The notes: a model not told the origin generated them from the letters alone. Shown: positions 33,213-44,600, counted from the stretch's first letter. The stretch is DNA of 64,000 bases from Cranoglanis bouderius (GCA_023630585.1 CM042555.1:4685001-4749000); one strand, 5' to 3'. A program made the numbers and translations.

Positions 33213-34542
33213 TTGGAGATAATGGCTCTCACTATGGTTCTTTGGAGTCCCAGAGCCTTTGAAATAGCTTTGTAACCCTTCCCAGACTGATGTATTTCAA
33301 TCACCTTCTTCCTCTGGAATGATTTCTGGAATTTCTTTCAATTTTGGCATGGTGTGTTACTGGGTAAGACCTTTTAACCAGCTTCATGCTGTTGTAAAAG
33401 TTCTGTTTAAGTGTTGATTTGATCGAACAGGGTTCGCAGTAATCAGGCCTGGTTGCATCTAGTCCAGCTGAACCCTATTATGAATGCAGTTTCATAGATT
33501 TGCGGAATTAGTAACTACGGGGACAAATATATTTTTGCACAGGCCCAGTCGGTATTGGATAACTTTGTTGCTTCAACAAATAACATTTTCATTTAAAAAC
33601 TGTATTTTGTGTTTACTCAGGTTGCCTATGTTTTATCTTAGATTTTGTTTTAATTTCTGAAACAATTTAGTATGAGATACACACAAAAACAGAAGAAATC
33701 ATTCAATCTCTTCAGTACTTTTTCACAACACTGTATCTGATCACTTAATGGTTGAAATCTTTTTAGGTTTTGTAAATCATTCTGCAGGTGTGAAAGGAAT
33801 TGATTTGCACTGACATCACCCTGTATTTTATACTTTTAAACTAGAAAATTACATATATATTAAGGCAAACCTGCAAAACATGTTCTTTTTGCACATTGTG
33901 AAAGACACAATCCTGTACAGACCAATAAATCAGCTTGCATGTTTTTTGCAGATGTCATCGAGTTTAAAACGTGTTTTTACACATGTTAACCTTTAGTAAA
34001 TCGGGCTGTGTGTATGTGTGAGTGTTTATAGGAGTGTTGGTGTGCATGCATAAGCACAACATCATTCTTTCAATCATGTGTAATTTCGCCACCACACCAA
34101 AGAGCTGCACTTAACAGCTCTTTGCAGGTGACAGCAAGCTGTTGCCACACACCTTTAGACAAGCAAACACACACAAAAACACACGCACGGACATTCTCTT
34201 GCTGCATTTCATGCAAAGTTATTCGAGGCAAATTCAGGTGGTTACAGCATGACGGGTATGCACGTAAATCAGTCACAGTGTGATGAGATCAAAGCTGTGT
34301 TCTGGAGCTAACTTGTGTACCTGGCCAGGTGTTGGTCAGTGCAAGCGCAGATGTGTGTGTTCAGCAGATGATTTACACACATTTGTCTCTTGTCCCGTGA
34401 TTGCAGCCCGCACGTTCCCAAGGCATCACTCCGAGGCTGCGTTGATACCGTCACACCCTCTTTCACTCACACACTTCATGCACTTCATTGTTTTCGCTTC
34501 AGGTTTTTACTAGATGTCATGAATAAAAGAGAAAACGCGTGG

Positions 34543-34600
34543 GTTTAAACGTGTGTGCGGTTTAAACGTGTGTGCGGTTTAAACGTGTGTGCGGCTTAAA
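34543..34600. repeat. 17-bp tandem repeat, three copies
   Basis: The unit gtttaaacgtgtgtgcg repeats exactly three times (34543-34593), followed by a partial fourth copy. Each unit carries the 8-base palindrome GTTTAAAC. Confidence 0.92.
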
Positions 34601-34619
34601 AAGTGACTCGTTTGAGAGT

Positions 34620-36480
34620 TTACTCCCTTATACACCTGCACACACACAATTATTAGCAAAAGACACTTTACGTTTCAAAGAAACTTGGTTTGACTGTTTT
34701 TTTTTTTGTTTGTTTTTTTTTTTTTTTAAATTACAGTTTACTTTTAATTATAGAGTCCTCCATGATTCTCGCAACTGTGAAGAGCTAACAGTCTCATTGC
34801 CAAAAGATACAACCTGGGGAAATTCTTTAGCAATCCAAACACAAGTCCTGAATCGATAAAATTCCAGGACGTTCCTGAGACTCCTCATAATTCTGTAATC
34901 CGCCATGACAAGGCCGAAAATTCATTTTGTAAAGAAAATGAGCTATCGGTGATAATTAGACGTTGTCTAGGAGTTACTGTTACAATCCTAAAGTTGATTA
35001 TTTACCTTTAAGATCGCATCCCGAAGAATTTTATTCTTCTGATCCCACAGCAATTTGTCGACAACTATAATTTTTTTGTTAATTTAAGAACGCTGTCATT
35101 TTGTATTTGTTTATCGTCATATTTATGTCTCCAAAACGCATGAATTCCTGTTTTCCCTTACGCTCTAATAGCTATAAATAGTTGCTCCCTTACTAGCGTG
35201 TCTATTTTTCTTTCTCGAATGTTACAAACCCAGATAAGTAAACATCTCTTTCCAGAAAACTTCACTTTATCAATGATTACTTTAAAAAAAATAAAATAAA
35301 TAAAACTGTTTATTTAGCGTCTCCACAATACAAGTTTTTATGTAAGTTATTCCAATAGATACGATAACTTAATCGGAAACTAGCTAATAGCTAACTCTGG
35401 TGCGAAGCATCTTTTGTCACTTGAGATAACCCTAAACTTAAACTTATTACCAAAGAGCGTTCTACAGCATGATGATGTCACTTTTAGCGGTGCAGGTGGT
35501 CAGTTCTAGCTCATCTTGTTTTGAAAGTGGCGAAAGAAAGAGATTAGCACAGTGGCTTCGTCTGGATTGTAACCAGTTAATGTAAGTCTTCAGCAGTCCC
35601 CCTAAATGTTTATGTCTAATGCTGTAAAAGGAAAGTAACTGGTCAGTCAGTGTGTTATTTAGCAAAATCATCAGTATTTTCAGGAAGACTTCAACTGAAC
35701 ACAGAGCACCGATGGTGCCACTTTTGCACAATTGCAGTACAATATTATGCTAATCAGTGTAGCGTTTTAATCTAGCCCCCAAAAAATGTAATAATACTGT
35801 ATTGTCAGTGCTTACTAGGACACAAGCCCCTAGAAAGACTACGTGTAAAATATTACACCGAAATACCACCGTATATGTGGTTTTTGACTGAGATCGTTTG
35901 TAAAAATAAAAGTCTTCCACATTGCCCTTCCTATTTTTTGTAGAGATGCTACCATCAGTCATTATATGACATGAAATACCTACACCCACTAATTAGGCGA
36001 AACATTCTTTTCAGTTTTGATCAGTAGTTTACATAGCAGTATAATTAAATTGTAATTAAGAAGATTTTTTTCTCTTAACCCTACCCTTCATAATTCATGA
36101 ATAATATTTTCCTTTGGAAACATTATGTTCCAGTAACGACCTGCACCCTTAAGCGGACAAAAAAAAAAACTAGCTAAACAAACTCAAATACAAAATAAAA
36201 CCAATCTTGCTTCCTTTCTGCTGGTTATTGTATCTTTCATATACTGAAACAGGGAAGTAATGACGCCCATAAACACACTCTTCCTGAGAATGATTTGATC
36301 AACTTGATCATTTGAACAACTCCTCAGTGTACCATAAAGATGAAGTAAATACGTGTTTGTTTTTTAAGAACTTCGCGGTCATTACATGAACGCTCAGTTG
36401 GTGAATTGGCAGTTCATTAAACAACACCTTGTTTGCGTGCTTGTAGAGTGTAACCTGAGTGTTAATTGTGTTTTTGTGTG
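34620..36480. other. Non-coding, probably intron upstream of the 36.49 kb exon
   Basis: It includes a poly(T) run (34700-34728) and AT-rich sequence without splice-bounded frames. If the exon at 36488 is real, this is intron. Confidence 0.4.
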
Positions 36481-36487
36481 CCTGTAG

Positions 36488-36628
36488 ATGTCAGTCGAAC
36501 CTGGCGCAGACTCTACCCCCTGAGGAAGCGCCCGTCGACCGACCGTATTGGAGCAGCGATGACCCGGACATGCCCCTGCCTTTTGACCTATCTGACATCA
36601 TCAGCCGGGTGGAGTCACTCCTCTGGAG
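36488..36628 (+). CDS. Predicted internal coding exon of an unidentified protein
   Basis: This is the best host-gene evidence in the window. A GT/T-rich tract ends in the acceptor tgcctgtag at 36487, and the donor gaggtagag starts at 36629. The 141-base exon is a multiple of three with matching phase at both ends: one base completes a codon, 46 codons follow and two bases are left. The open frame reads CQSNLAQTLPPEEAPVDRPY, then WSSDDPDMPLPFDLSDIISR, then VESLLW. An acidic stretch precedes an amphipathic helix-like DLSDIISRVESLLW. The sequence looks protein-like, unlike the alternative frame (VSRTWRRLYPL...), which is open only by chance. I could not place the family, and no signal peptide, zinc finger or catalytic motif is visible. 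Other exons of the gene are not securely seen in the window. Confidence 0.5.
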
Positions 36629-37853
36629 GTAGAGTTTGGAGTGTACCACTCTTCAGCTTAATGAACTCACTAGGCTTGTGCGATGTTGATTTTTCTCTGC
36701 TTATGATTTAATATTTTTTTAAAAAATGACAATAAATGATTTAATCATCCAGAACTAATGTTATCAGATGAGTGGTCAGGAACTGCTTGCTGGCAGTGGC
36801 AATAAAGAAATCTCAGCTTTTAATTAAAAAAAAGTCCATAACAGTATTTTCAATATAATAGTTGTACAAATGGGTTGTCTAATGTCCACATGGCTGACAT
36901 TTTGTGTCTTATTCTCCTTTCTGCGCAACGTGATTGAACACATCTGGAAAAAACAGCATATTTAATCGCTCTCTTATCATCACTGTCATTAACACTATTT
37001 GTAAAACGTTAGATTTGACACTTAGTTAACTATATACAAACGTCCGCTAAGTGGATGATACATTGATCAGTTTCATTTTACGTTAAAGAACTCAACACAT
37101 TCTTCATTTACCGTGACAGAAAGCAAAGACGCATGAGATGATGGGAAGGGGGCGGGGCCGCCATTCGGTGTCAGTTAACATTGGAGATTTCAAAGTAGAT
37201 CGTTTCAGATTAATATCTTTTAATATATTTTCTCATCCTCTGTTTTTACTACTGAGAAAAAGCATGTTTTTGAGCGATAACGTACTCCAGTGTTAAATTG
37301 CGGAGCTTCCTGTGCAACAAAGGTTGGCAGGTGTGGTCATAAAGCGTAATATAATCGGAGAAAAACATTACTGAATGATATGGAAGTAAAATTGTGTAGA
37401 CAGGAATAACTTGTTATATTGCACAAGCCTAGAATGAAACTAACACCTTCTAATATATGGTTGGTGTAACGCCCAGTTACGTTATCAGTCGTTTATATAT
37501 TAGTCATGAACATAGAGAAGAACATCCAGACAAGTGTCAAACTACAACAAGTAAACAACAAACTACACAAATCAAAATCATCAAAGAACAAACTAACCCT
37601 AACACCGATCCAACCGCAGGTTGCTTCTTAAATGCTAATTAGTTCTCGGTGTGCTTTCATTTCCTTTTAATTCAGTTACGTTCACATTCACATTCTCCTG
37701 CCACCTTAAAAAGTAGATACGTACTGTATGGAATGAGATTTGTTCCAGTTTAATTGTTTAAAGTTTATTTATCTACATTGCAATGCTTTATTTTAGTTTA
37801 GCATACAATTATACACATAATTTGAATTCGGACCCTAGGATTTAGAACTAAAT

Positions 37854-38390
37854 TACACCATATGGACAAAAGTATGTGGACCCCTGACCATCATATTCAT
37901 ATTTGGGCCTTCTCCAAACTATTTCCACAAAGTTTGAAGCACAGAATTGTCAGGAATGTCACTGTATGCTGTAGCATTAACTTCCATTCACTGGAATAAA
38001 GGGGTCAAGCCTAAACCTGTTCCAGCATGATGATGTCCCTGTGCACAAAGCATCGCTCCATGAAGACATGGTGTGCCGAGGTTGGTGTGGAAGAACTCCA
38101 GCGTCCTGCACAGAGCCCTGACCTCAACCCCACTGAACACCTTTGGGATGAACTGGAACACCGAGTGGAGCACCCCAGGCCTCCTCACCCAACATCAGTG
38201 CCTGATCTCACTAATGCTCTTGTGGCTGAATGAACAATAAACAAAATCTCCAAGATCTAGTGGAAAGCCTTCCCTGAAGAGTGGAGCTTATTATAACAGG
38301 AAAGGGGGACTACATCTGGAATGGGATGTTCAACTAGTACATATGGGTATGATTGATCAGGTGTCCACATACTTTTGGCCATATAGTGTA
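37854..38390 (+). mobile_element. Tc1-like non-autonomous deletion derivative
   Basis: It is TA-bounded and 537 bp. The ends read caccatatggacaaaagtat on the left and, inverted, ttttggccatatagtgta on the right, a familiar fish Tc1 end type. Most of the transposase is deleted. The plus-strand remains include ttccagcatgatgatgtccc (FQHDDVP, second Asp region) and a 68-codon open stretch with SPDLNPTEHLWDELEHRVE. It lies in the proposed intron downstream of the exon at 36488. Confidence 0.92.
38027..38233 (+). pseudogene. Tc1-like transposase C-terminal remnant
   Basis: The frame includes LQRPAQSPDLNPTEHLWDEL, carrying the third catalytic acidic residue (Glu of TEHLW), then HRVEHPRPPHPTSVPDLTNA. 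It ends at VAE with a stop, although family members normally continue with an EEWxxIP-type segment that appears just downstream (gaagagtggagctta) in another frame. Confidence 0.82.
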
Positions 38391-38576
38391 TGTCGCTGTT
38401 TTAGGAAAACGATCAACATGGTGTATAGTCACTGGTGCTGGTAATTTTCCAAGAACAGCATGTTGTGAAGTATTTTATTGGTCTTATACCGCAGCAGTTT
38501 GCCAAGTGTTACAGGTTTTTAAAAAATGTTCTGTATTAAAGAATGACATACATCTGTAGTTACATTCGCTGTTGTT

Positions 38577-38880
38577 CAACATCCATGAACCAATTTCCTG
38601 TTATCAGTTACATTATAGCAGCTACGAACAGTCGTTCCCTCACTATTTCTTGACGTGCAGCTTGTCGTGTTAATGAGAAACCTCAAATTGCAAAGTTCAC
38701 TGTCATGAAGATGGTGAAAAATGTATTGACTTTCATGGATGTTAAGTAAACACGGCTTCACAGAAAGCGACACCATATCAACCGTGTAATGGTCCGTCCA
38801 TTATACACGTCCCTGTGTAAGCTGTTACTATAGAAACGATAACGTTAGAACGAGCGCGTTAATATGTAAACTGTAAAAAT
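38577..38880. repeat. Dispersed repeat fragment, related to 7.74 kb
   Basis: The word aacatccatga at 38578 is inverted at 38733 (tcatggatgtt). The piece cctgttatcagttac...agcagctacgaacagt corresponds in reverse to 7868-7910. A further segment, gtaagctgttactatagaaa to gaacgagcgcgttaatat, resembles an end of a common fish short DNA repeat. Confidence 0.45.
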
Positions 38881-38964
38881 GTTAATGGGTCATTAGATCC
38901 AGAATCATTTTGTAAATCTTTAAATCTGATAACTTTAATAATCATTGCATAAATGATACACATC

Positions 38965-38965
38965 T

Positions 38966-38996
<31 letters not shown>

Positions 38997-39059
38997 AAAA
39001 ACTCATTCAGATATAAAAAAAAAAATTAAAAAAAATCTGAATCTTTTTTTTTTTTTCTC
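38965..39059. repeat. Poly(A)-rich then poly(T) tract before a candidate splice acceptor
   Basis: A-rich runs at 38966-39030 are followed by a T run (39044-39056) and ctccccag. The T run would serve as the polypyrimidine tract for the acceptor ending at 39064. Confidence 0.7.
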
Positions 39060-39064
39060 CCCAG

Positions 39065-39179
39065 GATGTGAAGATTTTGTCAGACAATGAAAGAGAGAGG
39101 CAGATGAAAGACAGGAAGAGATTGAGGTACCACGAAGGAGTGGGCACAGGTGACACAAGAACTGCACTTACCTGGGGAT
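39065..39179 (+). other. Candidate 3'-terminal exon start
   Basis: A strong acceptor (T run then ctccccag) ends at 39064. Joined to the donor at 36628, the frame would add Arg-Met and then a stop (TGA at 39069-39071), giving a protein ending ...SRVESLLWRM, so the rest would be 3' untranslated. A different frame from the acceptor is open for 38 codons (DVKILSDNERERQMKDRKRL...) to a TGA at 39179, but its phase does not match the 36.49 kb exon unless an unseen exon lies between. Both readings are possible; neither is proven. Confidence 0.3.
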
Positions 39180-39180
39180 G

Positions 39181-39216
<36 letters not shown>

Positions 39217-39263
39217 TGCACACACACACACATATACATTCACACACACACACGCACACACAC
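39181..39263. repeat. Interrupted (CA)n microsatellite
   Basis: CA tracts are broken by TACATG and ATATACATT units. The tract lies immediately after the candidate stop at 39179. Confidence 0.95.
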
Positions 39264-39699
39264 CCCAACCGGGAGACTCCACCACCGGATCGATGAAGGG
39301 ACGGAAAAGAAGAACGGAACTGGGACGAGAGTTATTTTTAATCTTTCTCATATCTTCCTTCATGGCCGTTTAACGTGTAGTCTTATGATGAGAACGCATT
39401 TAAACATTTCAGCAGTAGCTTTCAGAAACCTAGTCATCCGGCTGTGTGCGATTTTATTCATGTTCACGTAGTGTCTTTTAACAAGCCGTGTCTGTCCTGC
39501 ATCACATATACCGTATACACAAAGCGCTTCACAATGCTAGTTACCTGAAGATACAGAGAGGCTCCCAGCCACCAGAATGGGAGGGAGGTCATGTGACTAA
39601 TGTCTGATGATGTCATTAAGTGTCACGGCGTGCTGTAGTTTTCAGTCTTGTGTGTCAGTATTGTTGATGACGATTGCGTTTTTTGTTTTTTCCTGCAAG

Positions 39700-39918
39700 T
39701 GTGTGTGCATGTGAACTTGTGTATACAGGAGTGTATGGGTTTCGGTGTATGTGTGCGGGTGAGTGTGTGTGTGTGTGTGGGGGGGGGGGTTCTGTTCATG
39801 TGCATACATATAGTGGCCGTGAGGATGCGTGCTCCTGTATACATGTTCCTGTGTGTATGCATGTGTGTGTGTGTTTAGGATGATATTGTAGTGTCAATAA
39901 GTACATCTCAGAGAGTTT

Positions 39919-39960
<42 letters not shown>

Positions 39961-40086
39961 TCATTATGATTAATCTTTTTTCTTGTCACTAAGTTAAGTT
40001 AATCTCAGTGAGAGGTGTCAGTGAATGTGGGTGTGGGTCTGTGTACATGCCGCTAGTATGAACATGAACATGTTCCACATTTTCGT

Positions 40087-40130
<44 letters not shown>

Positions 40131-40222
40131 CAGTGAGTATGACTGTGCTTAGTATTTTTTTTATTTTTAGTATTAATTTCATCTCAACATGTTTGTTCGT
40201 GTGTGTGTGTGTGTGTGTGTGT
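39700..40222. repeat. Series of GT microsatellites
   Basis: GT-rich tracts lie at about 39758-39790 (ending in a G run), 39920-39958, 40088-40129 and 40198-40222, all with the same strand polarity. Confidence 0.93.
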
Positions 40223-40239
40223 TTCATGATCATACGAGT

Positions 40240-40620
40240 TTAACATTCTGTCCTCCTTTCTGTAAAGCTATGTCTGCATAGTTTAAAAAAAAAAGATTCA
40301 GGGGCCACGCCCCCTTCACTATGACTGACAGGCATAGGCCATACCTCTTGGACCAACGTGAAGAGACAAGCCTGAAAAGAGTGTGTGATATCTTTTGTGC
40401 ACTTTTCTGGCCACAAGCTTCAGGAGCTTGAAAGCTTGCAATCTGATTGGCTCTCCACATTTCTGTGTGGCAGTTTCAGAGGGAAAACACTGCACCATAG
40501 TTAACATCTCGGAGCAGGATACAGTCACTGGACTCCAAAAAGTATGAGGAATCCCGTCTTTAAAAGTTAGCAATCAGCGAAAGAAATGAGATGAATGAAA
40601 ACGAAAAATTTTTTTTGAAT
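40240..40620. other. Non-coding, possible interspersed repeat
   Basis: The segment starting at ggggccacgcccccttcact (40301) looks like part of a dispersed repeat, but I cannot define its ends. No exon is seen. Confidence 0.3.
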
Positions 40621-40954
40621 GAAAAATGACAAACAGAAGAATTCACATGTTAATTAACAATGAGGTGGAACTACTGCTTACAGTTACGCATTAATACAGA
40701 ATGTCCGCCCAGGTGTTGTACAAAATCATCTTGTAACACCAGAGCGGTGGATTCAGGAGTCGTACAGTGCATATCATATTTTGCCGTAATAATGAATATA
40801 GAAAATATAGCAAAATATAGACCACAGAGTAACAACCAGGTCAGAAGCCATGATAAATGGAGTTGTAGCACATTCATAATGCATGCAAAATCTTAATGTA
40901 GATGCGCAGCTTTACACTTTTTACGGAGCCCCGGACATGACATGGCGGTAAAAA

Positions 40955-41116
40955 ATACCCAGTATATCGTGGCCACGAGTTACTTAGTAATACGTGGACA
41001 CGTTTTATTAATTCATTCTCTTGTTTTAGGTAAATCGTGGCCACGTTTTATTAATTCGTTCCCTCAAACGCATTTACCTAACACGAGGGAACGAATTAAT
41101 AAAACGTGGCCACGAT
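40955..41116. repeat. Palindromic element with perfect 32-bp arms
   Basis: The left arm 41034-41065 (atcgtggccacgttttatta..gttccctc) and the right arm 41085-41116 are exact reverse complements, separated by a 19-base loop. A third, diverged copy of the arm lies just upstream (cgtggacacgttttattaat at 40993), followed by ttaggtaaat, which is inverted in the loop as atttacctaa. The unit therefore repeats in both direct and inverted orientation. I do not recognise a named family. Confidence 0.9.
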
Positions 41117-41689
41117 ACGTCTGTTTGTTTTTTTTTTTACCCGCATGCCACGTGTGGAGCTCCATAGTTTTCCATCAGTTTAAAAAAATAAAATAAAATT
41201 TGCTTCACCATGGAGGGTGTTTTTTTCGAAAATCATTGTTTTCAGAGACCTCAGTTTATTTATTTATTTATTTATTTGTGGACAGAGCCCAAAACGTAGA
41301 AAAACCCGACATTTTTAAAAAAATTTTAAAAAAATTCATACACGTGGGCGGGGTCTCAGTGGTGTAAATGAGATAATCTCACACTGGCCAGTGTGGTACA
41401 GGAGGAAGTCTGTAATTGGTCATCGGTCATGTCAGTCAGATTGCCTCTTTCTGTGAAAGTAGGCGGTTCCTGGCTGCGTTTATTGACAAAACATACGAGA
41501 CTCCATAGTGAAGCTAGAGGTCCGGTTTGCGAGGCTAACCAATACGAAATGTCCGTATTGATTCATTTGCGATTCAAATCCAGAACACTGATTCAAATCA
41601 GCGAATCTTTATCTCAGAGGATACAAATTTTATAAGACCTATTATCTTAAACCATGTGAACATAGCTCAGTGGGTTTGTGCATGAGTGT

Positions 41690-41711
41690 GTACATGAGTG
41701 TGTGTGTGTTT

Positions 41712-41751
<40 letters not shown>

Positions 41752-41842
41752 TCCCAGGCTGATTAGTGTTGATAGGCAGCTCGGACTGAATCTTTCACTT
41801 CCTGCTTTGCGTAACTCAAACAGCCTGTCCACTCGCTTCCAC

Positions 41843-41873
<31 letters not shown>

Positions 41874-41896
41874 GTCTCTTTCTCTCTCTCTCTCTG
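41690..41896. repeat. GT and TC microsatellites flanking unique sequence
   Basis: A GT tract (about 41695-41749) and a TC tract (about 41843-41896, with TGTC interruptions) are separated by about 90 bases of unique DNA. That unique part begins after a cctcccag acceptor-like word at 41757. Confidence 0.93.
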
Positions 41897-42432
41897 CTTC
41901 CGGCTGAGGAAGGAACACAATCATCTCCACACAACCGGAAAACCAGAGACGCATTGCACTAAACCACGGTGAAAACGAATGAAGGATGGAGGGAGAGTAG
42001 TGGATGTCCTGTAGAGGAGAGAAGCACAAGAAAAAACAAAGCGGTAGAACATCGAAACAAGCCGAGAATGAAAGGAAGAAGATGATTGTTGAAGCCAAGC
42101 AGCCTTCTTTTTTTGTTGTGTTTTTTTTTTTTTTTTTTAAAGCTTTTTATTCTATGTCGTCAGTGTTACAGTAGATCACCTGTATTATGATCTTTGATTC
42201 AGAGGCTTAAAACGTGTTTTATACTTCCGAGGTTTTAGAGATGTTGCCAAATATTGTGTTGCTGCGATAATGCTGTATTGATTGTATGTAATTTTTTAAA
42301 GTGTTTATTTTATTTTTCTCTTCTTTTTTTGCTTTCCGTGTTGTACCAAATTCTTTCTTTAGTGCTCAAGGCCTACTGCATTTCTGAAAGCATTGTGTGT
42401 GCAAAGCACTAGCGATAATAGAAAATAATAAT

Positions 42433-42460
42433 AATAAAAAATAAAAATAAAAAGATGCTG
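42433..42460 (+). promoter_or_regulatory. Candidate polyadenylation signal cluster
   Basis: AATAAA occurs at about 42433 in a run with further ATAAAA words. It follows about 350 bases of AT-rich, repeat-free sequence typical of the end of a vertebrate 3' untranslated region (e.g. gattgtatgtaattttttaa), and a T/G-rich stretch follows (tgctgttttatcctcggatg). It would suit the plus-strand gene suggested by the exon at 36488. No transcript evidence was available. Confidence 0.3.
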
Positions 42461-42656
42461 TTTTATCCTCGGATGGTGATTGTTTCTTCAGTATGTAGAC
42501 ACAATGTCTTTTCACTACTTAGCAATGGATATCCCATGCCATCTTTTATTCTTCTTGTATATTATTAGCAATGTAAATGAGGTTTATGGAGATACACAAA
42601 CTGACCATTACTAAAAACAAGCCAATAACCAAATAAATAAATAATAAATTTATATA

Positions 42657-43446
42657 TACGGTTGCTGTCATAAGTTTAGATATGCCTGGCAGAACCTGCA
42701 AAATGTTTTTTTTTTTATAAGAGGGATCATAAAAATTGCATTTTGTTTTTTATTTAGTGCTGCCCTGAATAAGCTATTTCACATAACAGATGTTTACATA
42801 TAGTCCACAAGACACAATAATAACTGAATTTACACGAATGAACCAGTACAAAAGTTTACATACGCTTGATTCTTAACCCTGTGTGTTATTACCTGGATGA
42901 TCAACGACTGTGTTTATGTTTTGTGATAGTTGTTCATGAGTCCCTTGTTTGTCCTGAGCAGTTAAACTGCCCACCGTTCTTCAGAAAAATCCTCCAGGTC
43001 CTGCACGTTCTCTGCTTTTCCAGCATCTTCTGCACATTTGACCAACAGCGGGCTATATGATGTTGAGATCCGTCTTTTCACACTGAGGACAACTGAGGAA
43101 CTCATACACAACTATTACAAAAGGTGCAAACATTCACTGATGCTCAAGAAGGCAACACGATACATTACGATCCAGGGGGGTGTAAACTTTTGAACAGGAT
43201 GGTCGGTGTAAATTGTCTTCTGGGAAACATGTAAATATCTAATGTAGCTTCTGAAGGGCAGTACTAAATGAAAAAAAAACAAAAAAAAAAAACAAGCTCT
43301 TGAAACAAAATAATAATTTACACCGATCATCCTGTTCAAAAGTTTACACCCCCCTGGCTCTTAGTGTAGTGTTTTGTCTTCTTGCGCATCAGTGAGTGTA
43401 TGAGTCCCTCAATTTGTGTAAATTCAGTTATTATTGTGTCTTGTGG

Positions 43447-43531
<85 letters not shown>

Positions 43532-43680
43532 GTTATGTGAAATAGCTTATTCAGGGTGGGACTAAATAAAAAACAAAAAACAAAATGCAATGTTTATGAT
43601 CCCTGTTTTTATTATTTTTTTTAGTTATTAACATTTTGCAGATTCTGCAAGGCGTATGTAAACTTATGGCCGGAGCTGTA
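42657..43680. mobile_element. Foldback Tc1-like MITE
   Basis: It is TA-bounded and 1024 bp, with long inverted arms. The outer ends are acggttgctgtcataagttt and, inverted, aacttatggccggagctgta. Inner words are mirrored too: cacaataataactgaattta / taaattcagttattattgtg, and, in the middle, acttttgaacaggatgg / cctgttcaaaagt. No transposase remains. The type is familiar from fish genomes as a non-autonomous Tc1-like element. An AT microsatellite sits in the right arm. Confidence 0.9.
43450..43529. repeat. (AT)n microsatellite inside a MITE arm
   Basis: About 40 AT units interrupt the right arm exactly where the left arm reads acatatagtcc. The microsatellite therefore appears to have grown from the short TATA of the arm. 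Confidence 0.95.
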
Positions 43681-43689
43681 GGAGAAAAA

Positions 43690-44600
43690 TATATGATCGG
43701 AAATCTGATATATGAAATAATGGTGCAACACTGTAACAAATCCATGAGCCCACAATTGTTCCTGTTTCCATTGCCAGTTTTCTCATACTGTATCTAAGTA
43801 CCAGTGCTGAATTTGGTTACCTTTCTTACCAAAAGTGCCAAGATTGGTCATATGGGTGGAGCTAGGATGATTGGTCAAATCACATCATAGAATCTTTACC
43901 TGAGTTGTATAATCAGCATTTAAAAAAAAAAAAAAAAAAAGATCACTTTTTTAAAATGTCATTTTTTCTGGCAGATTTACAAGGCATATCATATAAGATA
44001 TCACAGGGTCCTGTGTATGTGCGTTTGGTAAGAACTTTGTGTGTGTTTACAGTTCATAAAATTCAACTTGTATCTCCTTCTTTGAGGAGCTTGGTGTAGT
44101 TTTCTAATCAGTTTCTGATTTGTTATTCACCATTCATACCTGACAGGACCAGGAACCGAATTAAGAAAGTAAGCATCATTGGGTAATGCGGGTTTTTGTC
44201 TTATAACATTCTAGCACTGATGTATACGCTTTTTCAGGTCTCACAGTGCGCAAAACGTGCATGAATCCTCCTAAATTAATATTTTATATTAATGTGTTCA
44301 AAAGTTTATATCCTGGTGAAGACCAAGTGTCCCTACAAGGAGAGGAATATCTGACCTTGTGGGGTCATTTGGCTGGTCCTCACAAAGAAAGCTGCTTTTA
44401 TTTAAATTAAAAAAATAAAAATAAATAAATAATAATTAAAAAAAAAAAAATCAAAACCAATAGGGCCAAAAGATTATTTTTTAGGTTAATTTTGAGGTTA
44501 AGGTTAGGTTTAGCTTTACGTGTAGACTAGAGCGTTAATTAGTTGCATTAATAATTAAGTCATAGGTCCTCACAAGGAGAGTAGGACAAATGTTAGACTT
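43690..44600. other. Non-coding, with a gtcctcacaagg-type repeat
   Basis: Around 44325-44385 and 44567-44590, words such as gtccctacaaggagagg, gaccttgtggggtca and gtcctcacaaggagagtagg belong to a common fish interspersed repeat. Poly(A) runs lie at 43920-43938 and 44440-44450. No exon is seen. Confidence 0.4.

Larger units (their letters stand above)
32250..33735 (-). mobile_element. Tc1-like transposon, minus strand, decayed
   Basis: It is TA-bounded and 1486 bp. The ends read cagtgctgtgaaaaagtatt and, inverted, near 33715-33733. The inverted repeats are about 200 bases. Minus-strand coding remnants appear in order: N-terminal DNA-binding (33021-33350), catalytic first part (32736-32930) and C-terminal (32485-32676). 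Sequence between 32700 and 32770, where the QQDN motif should be, is missing. A one-base loss near 32680 breaks the SPDLNPMEMLW motif. Confidence 0.92.

Noticed and set aside
36466..36711. 81-codon frame through the 36.49 kb exon starting MCFCVPVDVSRTWRRL
   Set aside because: It reads through both splice sites. The alternative frame inside the exon has better protein character and matching phases.
41758..41962. Alternative last coding exon after the acceptor-like cctcccag at 41757 (LISVDRQLGLNLSLPALRNS)
   Set aside because: The phase would fit the exon at 36488, but the frame soon enters a TC microsatellite giving Ser-Leu repeats and ends in unconvincing residues. The acceptor lies in a GT tract.
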